Assembly: GCA_033032865.1 (NCBI GenBank)
Contig: JAWHQI010000064.1
Location: forward strand, 8,184,001 to 8,248,000
Origin: Dactylorhiza incarnata
Taxonomy: Eukaryota; Streptophyta; Magnoliopsida; Asparagales; Orchidaceae
Length of the DNA stretch: 64,000 nt
Direction of reading: 5' to 3'
Shown here: one piece after another, positions 21,812-34,361 of the stretch
How the letters are laid out: every line of letters begins with the position of its first letter
Position numbering within the stretch: position 1 is the stretch's first letter
The notes under the pieces: generated by a model
Told to the model about the DNA's origin: nothing
What the model saw: the letters and a program-made list of their open reading frames with translations, nothing else
The model's database searches: none
Program-made: the position numbers and the translations under genes

Positions 21812-24800
21812 TGTAAGATCCCCCTCCTCCTTACCGGAGAGTTCCTGGATCTTATGCCCAGAACCGTCATCTTACGGTGATCCCAACTCACGGGTTAGCT
21901 GTTACCGCTCAACATCGATCCTGCCGGCTAATTCGATTATATCACAGGACAATTTTGCAAGAAGTAATAAATACGATATGACAAGTCCACGACCACAGCA
22001 CATATATATATAAGAAGAGTGCAACTAGTCCACAATGAGAACAAAACTAAAAGAGTGCAAGGGCTTAAGTGTGGTACAAGTCCAAAAAGGAAATAATGAA
22101 GGACTCTCTCACTCTACACCATGCGGAAGCTACACAAAATACTCTTCAAACTGTCATTGTGTGGTAGTAGTGATGTGCGACATCTGCTACTCAGGATCTA
22201 TCGTCACGTCCTACCTGTCGTACTGTGGCTCCGGCTCCTCGATCCATTGTTAAGGTTATCCTCATGATTGCTCTAAATTACATAAGAATGACTTAGATCC
22301 CTTTTAGGCAACTTAACGACCTTTTTACGGCATGTGGTGTAAACTCTTAGATATCCACCTATATGACCAACCCTAACCTTGGAATGCACCATGACCTCAT
22401 TATTATTCTAAATATCACTTTAGATACCTAGGGTGGAAAACTTCTAAAATGCTTTCAATTAATCATCGTGACGCACTTCTAGTTTGTTATCACTATAGGA
22501 CTGAAGTCCCCTAGTAGGGTTACAACCTATAGGGGCTGATATGATTCATGCCCTATCTTTGTGTTTCAAATTTCATTCCATTTCTACATGTTCTGGTTAG
22601 TCTAAACACTACACCATGTTTTTGTTATTCGCAGTCCAACTCAAGCATTGAACTAGATTGATCTCTATGTTGTGAACTCCACTATAACTTGGCCAAATGC
22701 CATAAAATTTATACCATAGGTTATTCATGACCAAATTAAGAGGTGGTCAAAAATTCATAACTTTCTAATTATTTTGGTCATGAATAAAAATTCTTTAAAG
22801 ATAATGCACACATATCTTTACACATGAAGTACTAATTTCAGAAGTCAAATTACTGCCAATATTTTGTCAATAAAATAAAATGGTGAAATATCATGACTTA
22901 CCGAATTTCATAATTTTCCATAATATTTATGACCGCTATTTTAATATTTAAACATTTATGTCAATTGGTCACATTACACAGCAAGTATCAAAATAACTTA
23001 TTCAAAAATTCTAGAAAAAATACCATAGACTTATAATGATCCAAAACATTCTAGCCAAATTTTCATAATTTTCCAGATAATATTAACCATATAATTTTCA
23101 TTAATACATAAGTGTAACAAAGGACATTTTTGGTAATTTGTAGTGTAAATGACTTCCAAAAATCCTACCAAAATTTCCAGAGACATATTTCAATGTAAAA
23201 CATCATATGACAGAATATTAGATTTTTCTCTAGAATGTAGATGATATTTATTTCATTTATATACTTATGTGACAAAATCAATTATGCTCAAATAACTAGG
23301 GAAATCAACTCCAAAAATCTCAATAAGATTTTCAGAGGTATATAATACTCTAACACATCATGTGACAGGAAATCAAATTTGTCCTAAGTTATTTGACCAC
23401 TTTTATTTGACTAATAGATTTATGTGTCATTAATGTTATTTATTAAATACTTGGGATTTTTCATTCCAAAAATCCTAACTTTCCTAGGGGTAGTACCCTC
23501 TATCATAATAGGTGTATTGCACAAATATCATGAGCATACAACAAGTCATTAGTGATAAATTCACAAAATACCCAAAGGTGCTATATGCACACCACCCTTC
23601 CATACATCACATTCCTGTGAAATATAATGTTCTGCAGTGGTCCAAATGACCATAACTTTCTTACATGTGACTAAATATGACTTAACAATTATGTCACCCA
23701 AGATTTGGGTCATTTTGCAGCTATCAAGCCACACTTATTTCATTAATATGAAAAATCATATTTACCACAAAACTTTAGAAAAATGTTGCCCAAAAATTAT
23801 GATTTTTGGGCAGGGGTGTATCTAAGTAAATTACACTTATGTCCAAAATATTAGATCAATCCAAGAAACTATGTGAACTAGATCAACAAAATAAGGACGG
23901 GTCACCCTTTAGGACACACCTCAGGAGGATGGCCCTACAAGAAGTTGTAGGACACCAAACCTGGTGATTCAAAGCCCTATGGTCACTAGACCTCAAGGGA
24001 CACAAAACTTATCTCAGGAACTTTTATCTAAAAAGGCCTATAAGTGTCCTAAATAATTAATCTAAAATTCAGTAAAAAGTGTTACAAAATGATTTCATCA
24101 CATTAATATGGTATGCATATAAACAACAGCTTAAATCTGACGGCTGTGGTTCATCATCCTCGATAGGCTGACGGTCAGGATTCAACATTCCTGGAGCCTC
24201 TTCCTCTTGCAATTCTCGGACACCTGATGGCCACCACTGCCGACCACCACCACCACCTCCATTGAGGTGGTGGCTATCGATTGGCGGCGACACAGCCACC
24301 AGAGGAGATGTCTCTGGTGAACCCAAGCGGCGTGAAAAGCTCGGCAAAATCACACTTATCTCACATGGATCGCTGCTCAATTGAGCCTGATATCTCAGCC
24401 TAATAAGCTAGAGAGATAGCATAGAGGGAGAGGAGGAGAAACAGACCTCAATTATGGCTCAACGGCGGGTGCTCCGACGGGTGGCCATGGATCTCTCCAT
24501 CTTCTGTGAGCTTGCTCGATCAGTGGATTCTCCACCAAATGCTCTGCTCTAAGAGGTTGGCTCGACTGCTAAGGACACTCTGAAGCTAATGGAATGGTCA
24601 AATGGAAGTGGTGATGGTTGTATAGGGAGGATGGAGTGTGGGGCGTCTCGGTCATGGCTTGTACAGCTTCCCCTCAACAGTTGAGTGGCTTCCATGCTCT
24701 GAAAAGACTGTTCACAGTCTGAGGAAGTCGGTTGGAGGCTTGGGCAAGGTGGTAAGGGGCCATGGAAGCTCCCTTACTCAAAGCACCTCTTTACCTTAAG

Positions 24801-25724
24801 GGGAAAATGTCATTTTTTACCCCCAAGCACCTTCTCTCTATCCAAATTCAAATGTGGGAGTGCCAATAGACCTGTGGCATGTTGGTTAGGCATGGGGTGG
24901 GTCTTTGGTTCACTTGGATTTCATTTGGTCTTTCAATTTCTTCCTTAAGGCCTTATGTTGACCATGGTTGACTTTTGAGTTGACTTGGTCAAATTTATGG
25001 GTGGGTTAGCCCCACTTGATTTTCATGGGTCATATGACCTTGCCCAAAGTCCATTGGACCATGATTTGGCTCCAATTTAGTTAATTGATCCATATGATGT
25101 GAGTTTGACCCAAGTTAGCCTAAGTTTGACTTTGGTCAAATTGGAGGGATTGGTTGACCACTTGATGGGGCTTTTGGGTCTAATTGATCCCTAATGTGGT
25201 TAGAAGGTTATGGATGAAGTCAATTTGACCAATTGAAGGCCAAGTGGTCCTTGATTGGGTTGATTTGGGCTATGTTGACCAAAAGTTGACTTTGGTCAAT
25301 ACCTTGAAATTGGGTGAAACCAATCAATGATTATTGACCTAATGACCTTTCTTAGTGGTTAGGGGAACATAGGTAAGTTAAATTTGAGGTATTAAAGGTC
25401 AATTGAGTATATTTGTGTTAAATAGGGCTATGTTGACCTAAGTTTAACTTTGGTCAATTTGGCTATTTGATTGAACAATTATTGGGTTTTTTGGTCAAGT
25501 GAGTCTCCATTAGGGTTAGGAACATATTGGTGAGGTCAATTAGTGTTTGTGAGTTCAATTTGGCTAATTTGACCTAAGTTGTCTTGTGCACACTTGTGAG
25601 CACTATGTGAGTTCACCCCAACTTAGTGAACTCTAAGGTCATCTCCTTGCCTCCACTCACCCTTCTCTCCTCATGTCATGCCCTAACACCCCCCATGGGG
25701 TCTAGTAGGATTAGGGATGTTACA
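21812..25724 (-). repeat. Element F 3' LTR
   Basis: 3913 bp. On the - strand it starts TGTAACATCCC and ends GGGGATCTTACA. It matches the right LTR (44187-47731) and, in reverse, the LTR B blocks. It contains an inverted repeat at 24250-24273 (arms CCACCACCTC and GAGGTGGTGG, 4-base spacer) in a C-rich stretch. The rest (22240-24060) is AT-rich and non-coding. Confidence 0.88.
24940..25600 (-). promoter_or_regulatory. TTGAC-rich (W-box-like) block in U3 of element F
   Basis: About 20 TTGAC/GTCAA pentamers in 660 bp, often as TTGACTTTGGTCAA pairs. This is the first part of U3 on the - strand, upstream of the C-rich region. It has the same composition as 2590-3250 and 58860-59350. Confidence 0.55.
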
Positions 25725-26506
25725 AATCCCAATAAACAAAAACATAATTTTTGTCCTCGAAATTTAAGTTCGGTTCTACGGGATTCTATGCAAGATGAGA
25801 ATAAGGAATGTAAACTCGTGTTTAGGTTGTACCTGAGGTCAACAGTCCCGGATACTGATGTTGCATGAGGTCCCTTGGTTCTCATGTGTGCTCCTCTTGT
25901 CCAAGATTGGACCACAACACCTTGACGAGGGGAACCTTCTCCCTTCGCAGAACTCGGACGGTTGTATCTTCGATGCGGATGGTCTCCAGGCAGACTAATA
26001 TGTTGGATGTTATCAGGCCTGCTATAGTCGTAACATGCTTCTCTGGCCGAAGTAAGGCTCTCCAAAGTGAGGAGACATGGAAAACATCGTGCAGGTTTGC
26101 CAACTCCTAAGGCAGCTGCAGCCTATAAGCCAAGGGGTCGATCCGCTCCAGGATCATATAAGACCCCAAAAATCGAGGGTTGGGCTTCTTCTGTCCTCAC
26201 ACCCGCGAGACACCATGCACCAGTCATATCTTCAAGAAAACCATGTCTCCTACTTGGAACTCCATCTTCCGATGCCTCGCATCGTAATACTTGGCCTGCC
26301 AGCTCTGAGCCTTCAGCATTCGGTCTCAGATCATCCATACTAATGCATCTGTATAATTTATATACTCTGATCCAAGTGCCCTTGGATCCTCGTCCTGGAC
26401 CCAAGACAACGGCGTCCTGTACTTCCTCCCATAAAGAACCTCATACGGTGCCATCCCAATGCTTGCCTGGTGGCTGTTATTGTAGGAAAACTCGAGCAGT
26501 GGTAAC
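25725..26506 (-). pseudogene. Element F integrase C-terminal part and chromodomain (broken)
   Basis: From 26506 downward: PLLEFSYNNSHQASIGMAPYEVLYGR, the conserved end of the Ty3/gypsy integrase core. Then, in changing frames, a linker and HDVFHVSSL (about 26090), followed by a group-II-like chromodomain VRVLRREKVPLVKVLW...EEHT (25890-25970). The following Trp codon is TGA, ending the frame. The chromodomain would direct integration to chromatin. The stretch from 25880 to the LTR carries more stops. The upstream half of the integrase lies at 40122-41067, beyond element E. Confidence 0.85.
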
Positions 26507-28004
26507 TGTTGGATCATATGTTCCGCATCTCTTAGTTTGAGAATAACAAATACCGTATTATATTTAATCTTGTATTTTGTGTGTTTATAGTGTGCAGGTT
26601 GTACAGGAACTATAGATACACATCCCTATGAATAGTATGATGAATGGAGACGATTCTCTGGAAATAGAGCTAACGCCCAATGTTACCTTATCGTCGAGAA
26701 GGGATGACGTCTCAACGATCTTGATGTCGAGAAGAAGTATCGTCGAGTACCAAGTGACAAATCCAGCGTTGGAGCTAACGCTTGCGTTAAGCCCACGATC
26801 TTCCAAGATCTCAATGATTGCACGATCTTAGCCATGATGTACACGAGCAGCTAACTCTGGCGTTAACTCTTAACGCCAGACTTTAGCTCCCGAGCCTATT
26901 TAAAGAGCAGCTCCTCTCATTCTACAACATGCATTACATTGCCTCAAAAGCCAGATTTCTGATTCTTTTGAGAGAGGCTCGTCTACAATAATTGAAAGAT
27001 CTCCCATGGGCTAACATGAAAATCTAAAGGAGATTTTGAAGGAGAAGGTCTACAACGCATATTCTATATGAAGGACGAACACTTCAAGAACACCAACGTC
27101 TACATCGCCTTCGTCTTCACCTTCAGAATTTCTTGGGGAGTTTCTCTTACTTTATTTTTATCTTGTAATCTTTTATTGTATTCATTTTGTAATGGGTGTG
27201 AAGAAATCGTTCGGGAGAACGTCAGATTCTGGGAAGAATTCTGTGGGAAATTCGCCGCAATTATTGGCGGCTAGGCCTTGTGAGGTTTAGGGGGAATTCG
27301 CCGCCTTGTGCGCGGCTACTAGGTCGATGTTAGATCTAGGGAGTGGCTAGAGGCCTTATCTAGGGTAAGATAGACTATAGCCAACCGGTCCTTGGGAGAA
27401 GGACCGGTGAATCGCAAAAAAGGATTTTTCATATTCTCGCCTTGATTTCTAGCGTTATAGAAATCGAACATTTGTATAACCATTTTCTTATGAAATAAAA
27501 TCATGTCTTTTAATGTTTCACTCAATTGATTTTATTTCCTCTTTAAGAATGTGTTAAATTATATTTTCATCAAAGCATTAAAGCAAATATTTGTGTAATC
27601 AATTTCTTATGAAATAAAATCATGTCTTCAAATGTATTATTTAATTGATTTTATTTTCTCTTCAAAAATATTTTAAATTATATTTGCATCGAAGCACTAA
27701 AACAAAATATATTGTAAGATTCATTTTGATCATTAACTTATGGAATTCAACTTCTGTCACTAACGCCAGGCATTAGCACTAGCGCTGACGGTGGCGGTAG
27801 TGGAGAAAAATTAAATTCCGTCTTCTTTAAAAAAGAATCGTCAATATAATCTTATTTGAGATATTAAAATATATTTTCTTATAAAATATTCTGAAACTTT
27901 GGTCGCAAACTCTGATAACTTTAAATAAGATTTAAATTCATAAGACCCTTATTCCTCCACCCCCCCCCCCCCCCCCCCCTCTAAGAGCACTATAAGACCC
28001 AACA
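26507..28004 (+). repeat. Element E 5' LTR
   Basis: 1498 bp, TGTTGGATC...ACCCAACA. Roughly 90 percent similar by eye to 38810-40116, so it is older than element C. Contains GCGTTA-type dyads, a TATA box, and a run of 20 C (27960-27979) just before CTCTAAGAGC near the 3' end. The equivalent run in the right LTR has 13 C. Confidence 0.88.
26857..26905 (+). promoter_or_regulatory. Dyad and TATA box of element E
   Basis: Arms CTGGCGTTA (26857-26865) and TAACGCCAG (26871-26879) with a 5-base spacer are followed by CTATTTAAAG (26896-26905). The right LTR has GGCGTTA (38987-38993) and TAACGCC (38998-39004), then another GGCGTTA, and CTATTTAAAG from 39023. Transcription would start near 26930. Confidence 0.7.
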
Positions 28005-28006
28005 CG

Positions 28007-28017
28007 TGGTATCAGAG
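28007..28017 (+). other. Primer-binding site of element E
   Basis: TGGTATCAGAG lies two bases after the 5' LTR, complementary to initiator tRNA-Met. The 28018-28033 leader is very short, so gag starts 30 bases after the LTR. Confidence 0.9.
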
Positions 28018-28033
28018 GGTAGGTTATTCCAAA

Positions 28034-29469
28034 ATGGCTTCACAACCAGGAATAATGGCGCTTCATGATCTCGCATCCACTAGAAGGGAAAAATTTTATG
28101 AAAACAAAAAATCATTATCACCACCATTATTTATGGGTGAAAATTATAATGGGTGGAAAACTCTTATGGAAAATTTTCTTAAGTCTTTGGATATTAAAGT
28201 TTGGAATGTTACTATTAAAATTCCCTCAAGTATTCTAAATACAAATGAAATATTTTTAATGTCAAATCTATGAATAGTCTATATTGTGCTCTAGATCAAA
28301 ATACTTTCAAACTTATTTATACGCTTCCAACTACTTTTGAAGTTTGGAAATTTCTTGAGAATACTTATAGTCTTCCTTCCACAGATGATGAACAAGAGCA
28401 ATTCCTTATGGATCCAAGAGAAGAAGCGGATGATGACTCATGCTTGGAGGAAGATCTATCTAAGAGAGAAGAATGCAACGTCACAATATTGGACTCAAAT
28501 GATGGCAACACATCAAGCAAAAGAGACAGAAATTCAACTATGGAAGAAGAATGCTAAGAAGATGTCAAAGGAACCTTTGGTTCAAATCTTGCCTCATCCC
28601 ATAGCAATGTAAGAAAATCAAAATCTTCTCTTTTTGTAACGAATTCAATTTCTACATTCTGTATGCTTGAAATTGTTAAACGTAAATTTTTAAAATTGAA
28701 AAATGCTAATTCAAAATTACGTTTAGAAAATATAACTTTAAAAGCAAACGCTAAAGTATAATCTTATATTGATGTTTCAAATTAACTTTCATGCTCTTTA
28801 ATTAAAAATGCTAAACCTTGTTTTGGTTATAATGCTTTTAAGGAAGAACTCAATGTTTTGGAAAAAGGTCTTTTAACTTCAAAAGAGCATAATGAAAATT
28901 TGATAAAAGAAAATGATGCTCTAACTAGTAAACTAGAATCATTAAAATTAATTATTAAAAATTTCTCAAGTAATAAACAATCTCTTATCACTAGTTTATT
29001 AATAAATCAAAACTCCAAAAGCTTAACGTCACATTATAAGAGTAGGTCTATAAGAAAGAATGGAAATGAAAATCAACAAGTAAATAAGAACTTTTTATCT
29101 AATCACTCACTCTTTCAACATTCAATTCTTAAGAAAGACCATCACTTTTATAAAATCTCTAAGAATGACTATTCTAAAACTCTTTATGATTATCAACATC
29201 AATCTACTTTGAAAAACAATATCAATAAACATAATTCTCAAACGAATTGTTTTTCAACCAATTATCACCACAAAATGATGTCATATAATCATAATATGAA
29301 TTTAAAAGATAATCAACCAAGGTATAAATGGAGACCCATTCTTAAAAATGAAACACTTGAAATGACTCATTCATCCTTGTCTCCTCATAAAACATCACGC
29401 TACATTTGGGTACCCAAAGGAACCATCACTCTTGGTCCTCTTTGGATACCTAAGTCAATTATTTATTAG
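28034..29469 (+). pseudogene. gag: Element E Gag (broken)
   Basis: ATG at 28034 opens MASQPGIMAL. The copia Gag motif PPLFMGENYNGWKTLMENFL follows at about 28120-28180, then a frameshift near 28265 into LYCALDQNTFKLIYTLPTTFEVWKFLENTY. Acidic residues follow, then stops near 28557, 28760 and 28785. A lysine/asparagine-rich coiled coil (28858-29000) leads to the typical Gag end YIWVPKGT...LGPLWIPK (29400-29469). No zinc knuckle could be found, so the central part is deleted or decayed. AT-rich codon use differs sharply from Gag of C and D. No protease follows. Confidence 0.8.
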
Positions 29470-31109
29470 TATCCTATCAAATACATGAAGTAGAAATAAA
29501 TCAAAATGAAATATACAATACTCTACTTCATGATATGCTTAATATCTTTTTCTTTTATTTGATTTCTAATTTTTGAGCCAACTCGCTATGGTCACTTAGA
29601 TATATTATGCAATATGACTTTCACATTTTAAGCTTAATGGTTAACAAATCAAATTGAATTAAATTGAATATAAAGTCATAAAGTTTTCAAGTGATTTATC
29701 TTTTCTCTTTCTAGGTTTTATCCTTTTTAAATCCATAGCCTATAAATGTCTTATTTTATCATTATAAATTGAATGCTAAATTTGCTAAATAATATTATCA
29801 AGACTAATGAAATTACTTTCAAAATTGGATTTAAATGAGCTTTTAGGGGTCTTAGGCTAAAATATTAAATGCACAACTTATTGCATATTTGTCTATTTTT
29901 CTTTGCTGCATATAATAGCCCCTATAATGGAAAATCATAATCTAGAAAAATCAAAATTGAAAATTTACAAAAATGTTGAATATGATTTCACACACTCCAC
30001 AATGATTTATTGATATCCTATGATAAAATTCACTATTATCATATATCATAATTCATGATCTATCAAGGATTATCTTAAATCAACTATTTCTATCAACCTT
30101 AGGAATTATGAAATATATGATGGTTATTGGTATTATAGTTTCATATCTTGTTTTGTGTGTGATGTGCATCTTTATTGTTTGCATGTATATCATTATATTT
30201 AGACCTAAGAATAAACTTGATATCAACAAGATGAAATCAAATAAAATTGTCACTTCATTCTAGGTCTATGAAAATTCAAAACTCTATGATTGATTACATG
30301 CAAACCAATTATATATATATATAGCATAATATTGCATCCAAATTTTATTATCCTAGTTGCACCTTTGGTATATGCTCAATTTAGTGTTTATGCTGGGTGT
30401 ATCAATATAATGGCATGCTAAATTAAAGGTAGAGAAATTTGAACTTTAAAATTCATGATTACTATGAGGCTTTAAAATCTATTATATATTCTAAAACTAA
30501 AACAAACTCATATTTTATGAATCCATCCTTAAGCTAAAACTCATAGTATGTCCATAATCATTAACCAATGATACGTGTCTCTTAATAGCGAGGGTGTAGG
30601 ATTGTGTGCATTAGAGACCTAACCTCTAAGTCATGTTTTGTCCTTAACCGGGGAGGGTTCCAGTGGGGCCTTGCGAGGCACTGGGGGGGAAGAGTGCTAG
30701 GTTGAGCGTTGACTTTTGTATGCATATGGGATTAACACCTTATGTATGCAGCTCCTCATGACCATCCATCACTTAGTATAGGGCTAGAGTGTAGACATGT
30801 AGTTAAGGATTCTTGATCTTAGATATACTTATATTATATTCATTGCATGAACATCATCTCACTCTTTAAAATTAAATCATGCATATTATTTTTGTTCTAT
30901 CTTTGCATCTTGTGTTTGCATATTTTATTATTTTTGAGCTTTAATGATTTTATAAAACACACGTATTTGAAAAATCATCAAAAACATGTTTAAAAGAGCC
31001 TTCAAATCATCTCTAAAAAGTCTAAAATTTCAATAGTAAGAAGGCCTCTTTATAATACAACTGAATTAAGAAAAAAAATTCAAAAAATCAAAATTTGCAG
31101 TTCTATTTT

Positions 31110-31136
31110 GGCGTTAAGAGCTAACGCCTGGCGTTA
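31110..31136 (+). promoter_or_regulatory. LTR-type dyad inside the interior of element E
   Basis: GGCGTTA (31110-31116), five bases, TAACGCC (31122-31128), then TGGCGTTA. This is the same arrangement, dyad plus an extra half site, as in U3 of the right LTR (38987-39012). No clear TATA box or ORF follows. Confidence 0.55.
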
Positions 31137-31948
31137 TCCCCTTCGCTCCAAAAAATTTTATTTTTAAAAATTTTCTAGTATTTTCTCATGCATTATTTGG
31201 CTTTACGTCTCTGGCATAGAATATCATTTACTGATATGCCTGTTAAAAACTTCTATATTTTCTAGAAAATATTTGAATTTGAATATTTAAAAACAAATAC
31301 AAAATTACAAAACAATTTCAAAGAACAAAAATATGTTTTTCTCTTTATGTGTGTTTATTGTTTTGTACTTATATAAAAATTCAAAAAAAATCTAAAAAAA
31401 CTAATTGTTATTTATTGTCATTGTCAAGGATGATTAAATATATCAATTAAAGATTTAATACAATGTTTAATTTAACTTTCAAGTTTCTTACAAACATTGT
31501 TTTGTATTTCTCATGCCTTGAAAATTATCTTGTTATGTGCAATGAAGTTGATTGTAGATAAACATGTATAGAAACGCTCAGCATGCCTCTAAGTATGAGT
31601 AATGTATTATGTTTGATAATGATTCATTCACTCACTTATTTTTGATAACCTACATGTGTTTATAATCTTATTCTTGCATGATTGTGTAGTGTAATAATAT
31701 AAATAATTAATGCATAAATAGATTACCTACACAACATTGAATTGATTATTTCAATTCTTTATTTTCATGCACTTGTGATTAGAAAAATGTGGTATATAGA
31801 ATAAAATTTCTATGTTTGCAAAAACAAGTGAATTTGGAGTCCTTGGTCACAAAAATCAAAATCAAATAAAAATAGATGACAAGGAAAACTCCATCAAAAA
31901 TTGTAAAGTGTTTTGTGCAAACAAAATTTTCACCACTTCTCTTTACAA

Positions 31949-31970
31949 ATATATATATATATATATATAT
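31949..31970. repeat. AT microsatellite in element E interior
   Basis: Eleven AT units. A similar (TA)n run lies at 54093-54115 in LTR B2. No function is implied. Confidence 0.9.
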
Positions 31971-32864
31971 CTTTATGTGCATTGAAATATTGTGAAAGTA
32001 ATAGTATTTGTGTATTTTAATGTTGTGTTATTTCATTATATATGTCATGTGTTTTTGATTGATTCACTTGTATACTTTATCAAAATACGATTTTGTACAC
32101 ATCATTATCTTTCATAAAACTTCTACTCTTGAGAATTAGATCTTAATGCTCATCCACACTATTCTATACAAACTTAAGTAAATGCACTAGATAACAAAGC
32201 ATGACCGCTAGAATGTTTATGTTTACTTGAAATGCAAATTTTATTACATTGTAGTTTTTGTATCTTTTCTTGATATTATAAAATCATGCTTGCAATTTTA
32301 TCTTAATGGAATAACATCTCTTGAATCTTTAACTCAAGCATCAACTTTTCAAATTTAATACTCATTATCCTTTATATGATTTTATCTTCTAAAATAATGT
32401 TTATGTTTAAGAGTGCTTAGTATATTCTTCCACTAAGTTTACTACTAATGCTCTTTCATGACTTTTTTTCAATAAGTGTTATCTTAAAATAAGAATGCTT
32501 ACTTTATCATTTCAACTATGTTGTTTACTACGTTATGTTCCATCATGCTTATATTTTTCTCAACAAGTAGTATTTAATAAGCTTTTGATTGCATCCTATT
32601 TTTCTTCTCTACATAATCATATTAATCCTTATTGCATACTCTCACCCAAATCCTCTTTTGATACTACCAAAAGGGGAGAATAAATTGCATAAATCTAATA
32701 TTTATGGGGAGTGCATTATAATAATATCAAACTCAAAAAAATTATCTTTGTAGGGAGAGTAATCATATAGGAGGTGCATACACTATCCTATGCTCGATCA
32801 TGACAATCCTTCAATAAGTGGTTCATAATTAATATTAGTAGATACTCATCCCTACCCACTTTTG

Positions 32865-33271
32865 CTGACAGTGTCGTTGTGAGCTTCCTTCTTGCATCAT
32901 GTCGTCGTAATCATATGTTCTCTCGACGGCATGAGTTCCACATGACAATGTCATGTGTCTTCTCTGCGTTCGACGAACAGCATTCTGCGATCGACGAACT
33001 TGCCATCCTTTGTTCGACAATATCCATTCTTCGTTCGACGATCTCGCCACGTCTCAGCGGTAGATGAATACTTTGCTTCTCAGCGGCTACTGCTCTGCCC
33101 GTCATTACGACGACAAGCACGCATTGTCGACGATATCGCATGTTCTTCTCGACGATTTGTACTTCTATTTTCTTAAGAACATGAACTAGATGTACGATCA
33201 AATACAAAGTGAAGTACTCTTGAAATGATGACTTCTTCAAATCAGGAATCATGTGGGCAAGATTCCCAACA
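32865..33271 (-). repeat. Element D 3' LTR, truncated
   Basis: Only the first about 407 bases of the LTR (U3 side) remain, homologous to 38370-38809. Homology begins at CTGACAGTG (32865). Left of it is element E interior, so this is a deletion junction. GTTCGACGAAC-type motifs are kept (32967-33060). Confidence 0.82.
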
Positions 33272-33550
33272 ATCTCCCCCTATTTAAAGAAGTCAGAATA
33301 TCAATTCAAGCTTACTTTCACTTGACATTAAATATCATAATCTTAGATGGAACTGTTTAAAGATTTAACTTATCTTTTGCAGAACTCTTGGAGTGCATCA
33401 AGTTTGTAGCTCCCCCTTGATTTGATGCCTCTTCCTTGCTCCCCCTGCCTTTAAGGTCTTCTTGAGCACCACTTGAGCACCATTTCTCCCCCTTTCTGAC
33501 TTCTTGCCTTCTGCTTTTCTAACCAAGGAGTGGCACAAGCTCCCCTTGCT
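33272..33550 (-). other. Element D polypurine tracts
   Basis: The primary tract AATAGGGGGAGAT adjoins the LTR (33272-33284). Further GGGGGAG-type tracts lie near 33411, 33440 and 33487. This repeats the pattern of element C and supports Sirevirus membership. No gene is seen in this stretch. Confidence 0.7.
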
Positions 33551-33629
33551 CAGGCATGATTCTTCAAGATCCTGTGAGATTTTCTGACCACTCATCTAGA
33601 AAGACATTAATAAATAGTAAAGTTGAGGG

Positions 33630-34110
33630 TTACTCTAAGTTTAATATTCCCAATTGGAATTTGAAGAAGTTAAACTTAGCTTCATTTAGGGGCTTTGTAA
33701 ATATATCAGTCACTTGTTTGTCTGTTGGGACAAATTCAAGGGTGATATCTTCATTTTCCACATGCTCCCTGATGAAGTGATACCTGATCTCAATATGCTT
33801 AGTCCTGCTGTGAGATACAGGGTTCTTAGCAATTGAGATGGCACTTGAAGAGTCACAAAACAGGGGTGTTTTGGTCATCTTTAGATTGTAGTCTTCAAGT
33901 TGATGTTGAATCCATAGCAGTTGGGCACAGCAGCTCCCAGCAGAGATATACTTTGATTCTGCTGTCGAGATTGCCACACTGGTCTGCTTCTTACTACTCC
34001 AGGAAATCAGTCTTCCACCAAGGAATTGGCATGTCCCTGAGGTACTCTTTCTATCTTCCTTGCACCCTGCATAATCTGTATCTGAATGTCTAGCATAACC
34101 TGCATAACTT
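33630..34110 (-). pseudogene. pol: Element D RNase H C-terminal part (copia pol remnant)
   Basis: On the - strand: DYAGCKEDRKSTSGTCQFLGG, STAESKYISAGSCCAQLLW, FCDSSSAISIAKNP, HSRTKHIEIRYHFIREHV and DIFTKPLNEAKFNFF, the full conserved end of a Ty1/copia RNase H domain. The frame is open from 33977 to the stop at 33630 and extends upstream to about 34110 without an ATG. The N-terminal half of pol is missing. About 250 bases of non-coding DNA separate it from ORF3. It lies after ORF3, which is unusual. Confidence 0.9.
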
Positions 34111-34361
34111 GCATCTGATATCTGGTGTATACCTATGTATTATATTTTGCTAGCTAAGCACACAAGATGCAGGGCACGTTGTCAGCAGGCAATAGCAATT
34201 GCATTTTATGAATACCATGCTGCAATAACATCACAGGCATATGCCTTATAAGCATTCATAGATAAATGTTCTCATATTAGAATTGTTCATATATGAGATT
34301 AGTCATATAACTGGACCGATTGTTTTTAACATAAAATGAACTTAAGAGAAATAAATGTCTT

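Larger units (their letters stand above)
29470..32864 (+). other. Element E non-coding interior
   Basis: 3.4 kb, strongly AT-rich. I found no pol or ORF3 reading in any frame. It contains a short GC-rich island at 30590-30720 with an imperfect inverted repeat (CCAGTG...CACTGG), the LTR-type dyad at 31110-31136, an (AT)n run at 31949-31970, and purine-tract-like AAAAGGGGAGAATAAA (32669), TTATGGGGAG (32701) and GTAGGGAGAG (32749) near the end, as expected upstream of a Sirevirus 3' LTR. The open frames here are not convincing. Confidence 0.6.

Noticed and set aside
24069..24380. A 103-codon - strand gene with glycine runs
   Set aside because: It lies in the C-rich part of LTR F, and its homologues in LTR B (3851-4048) and B2 (57911-58126) do not keep the same frame.
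31949..31970. AT repeat as a functional site
   Set aside because: A plain dinucleotide microsatellite in AT-rich DNA; no associated gene or conserved flank.
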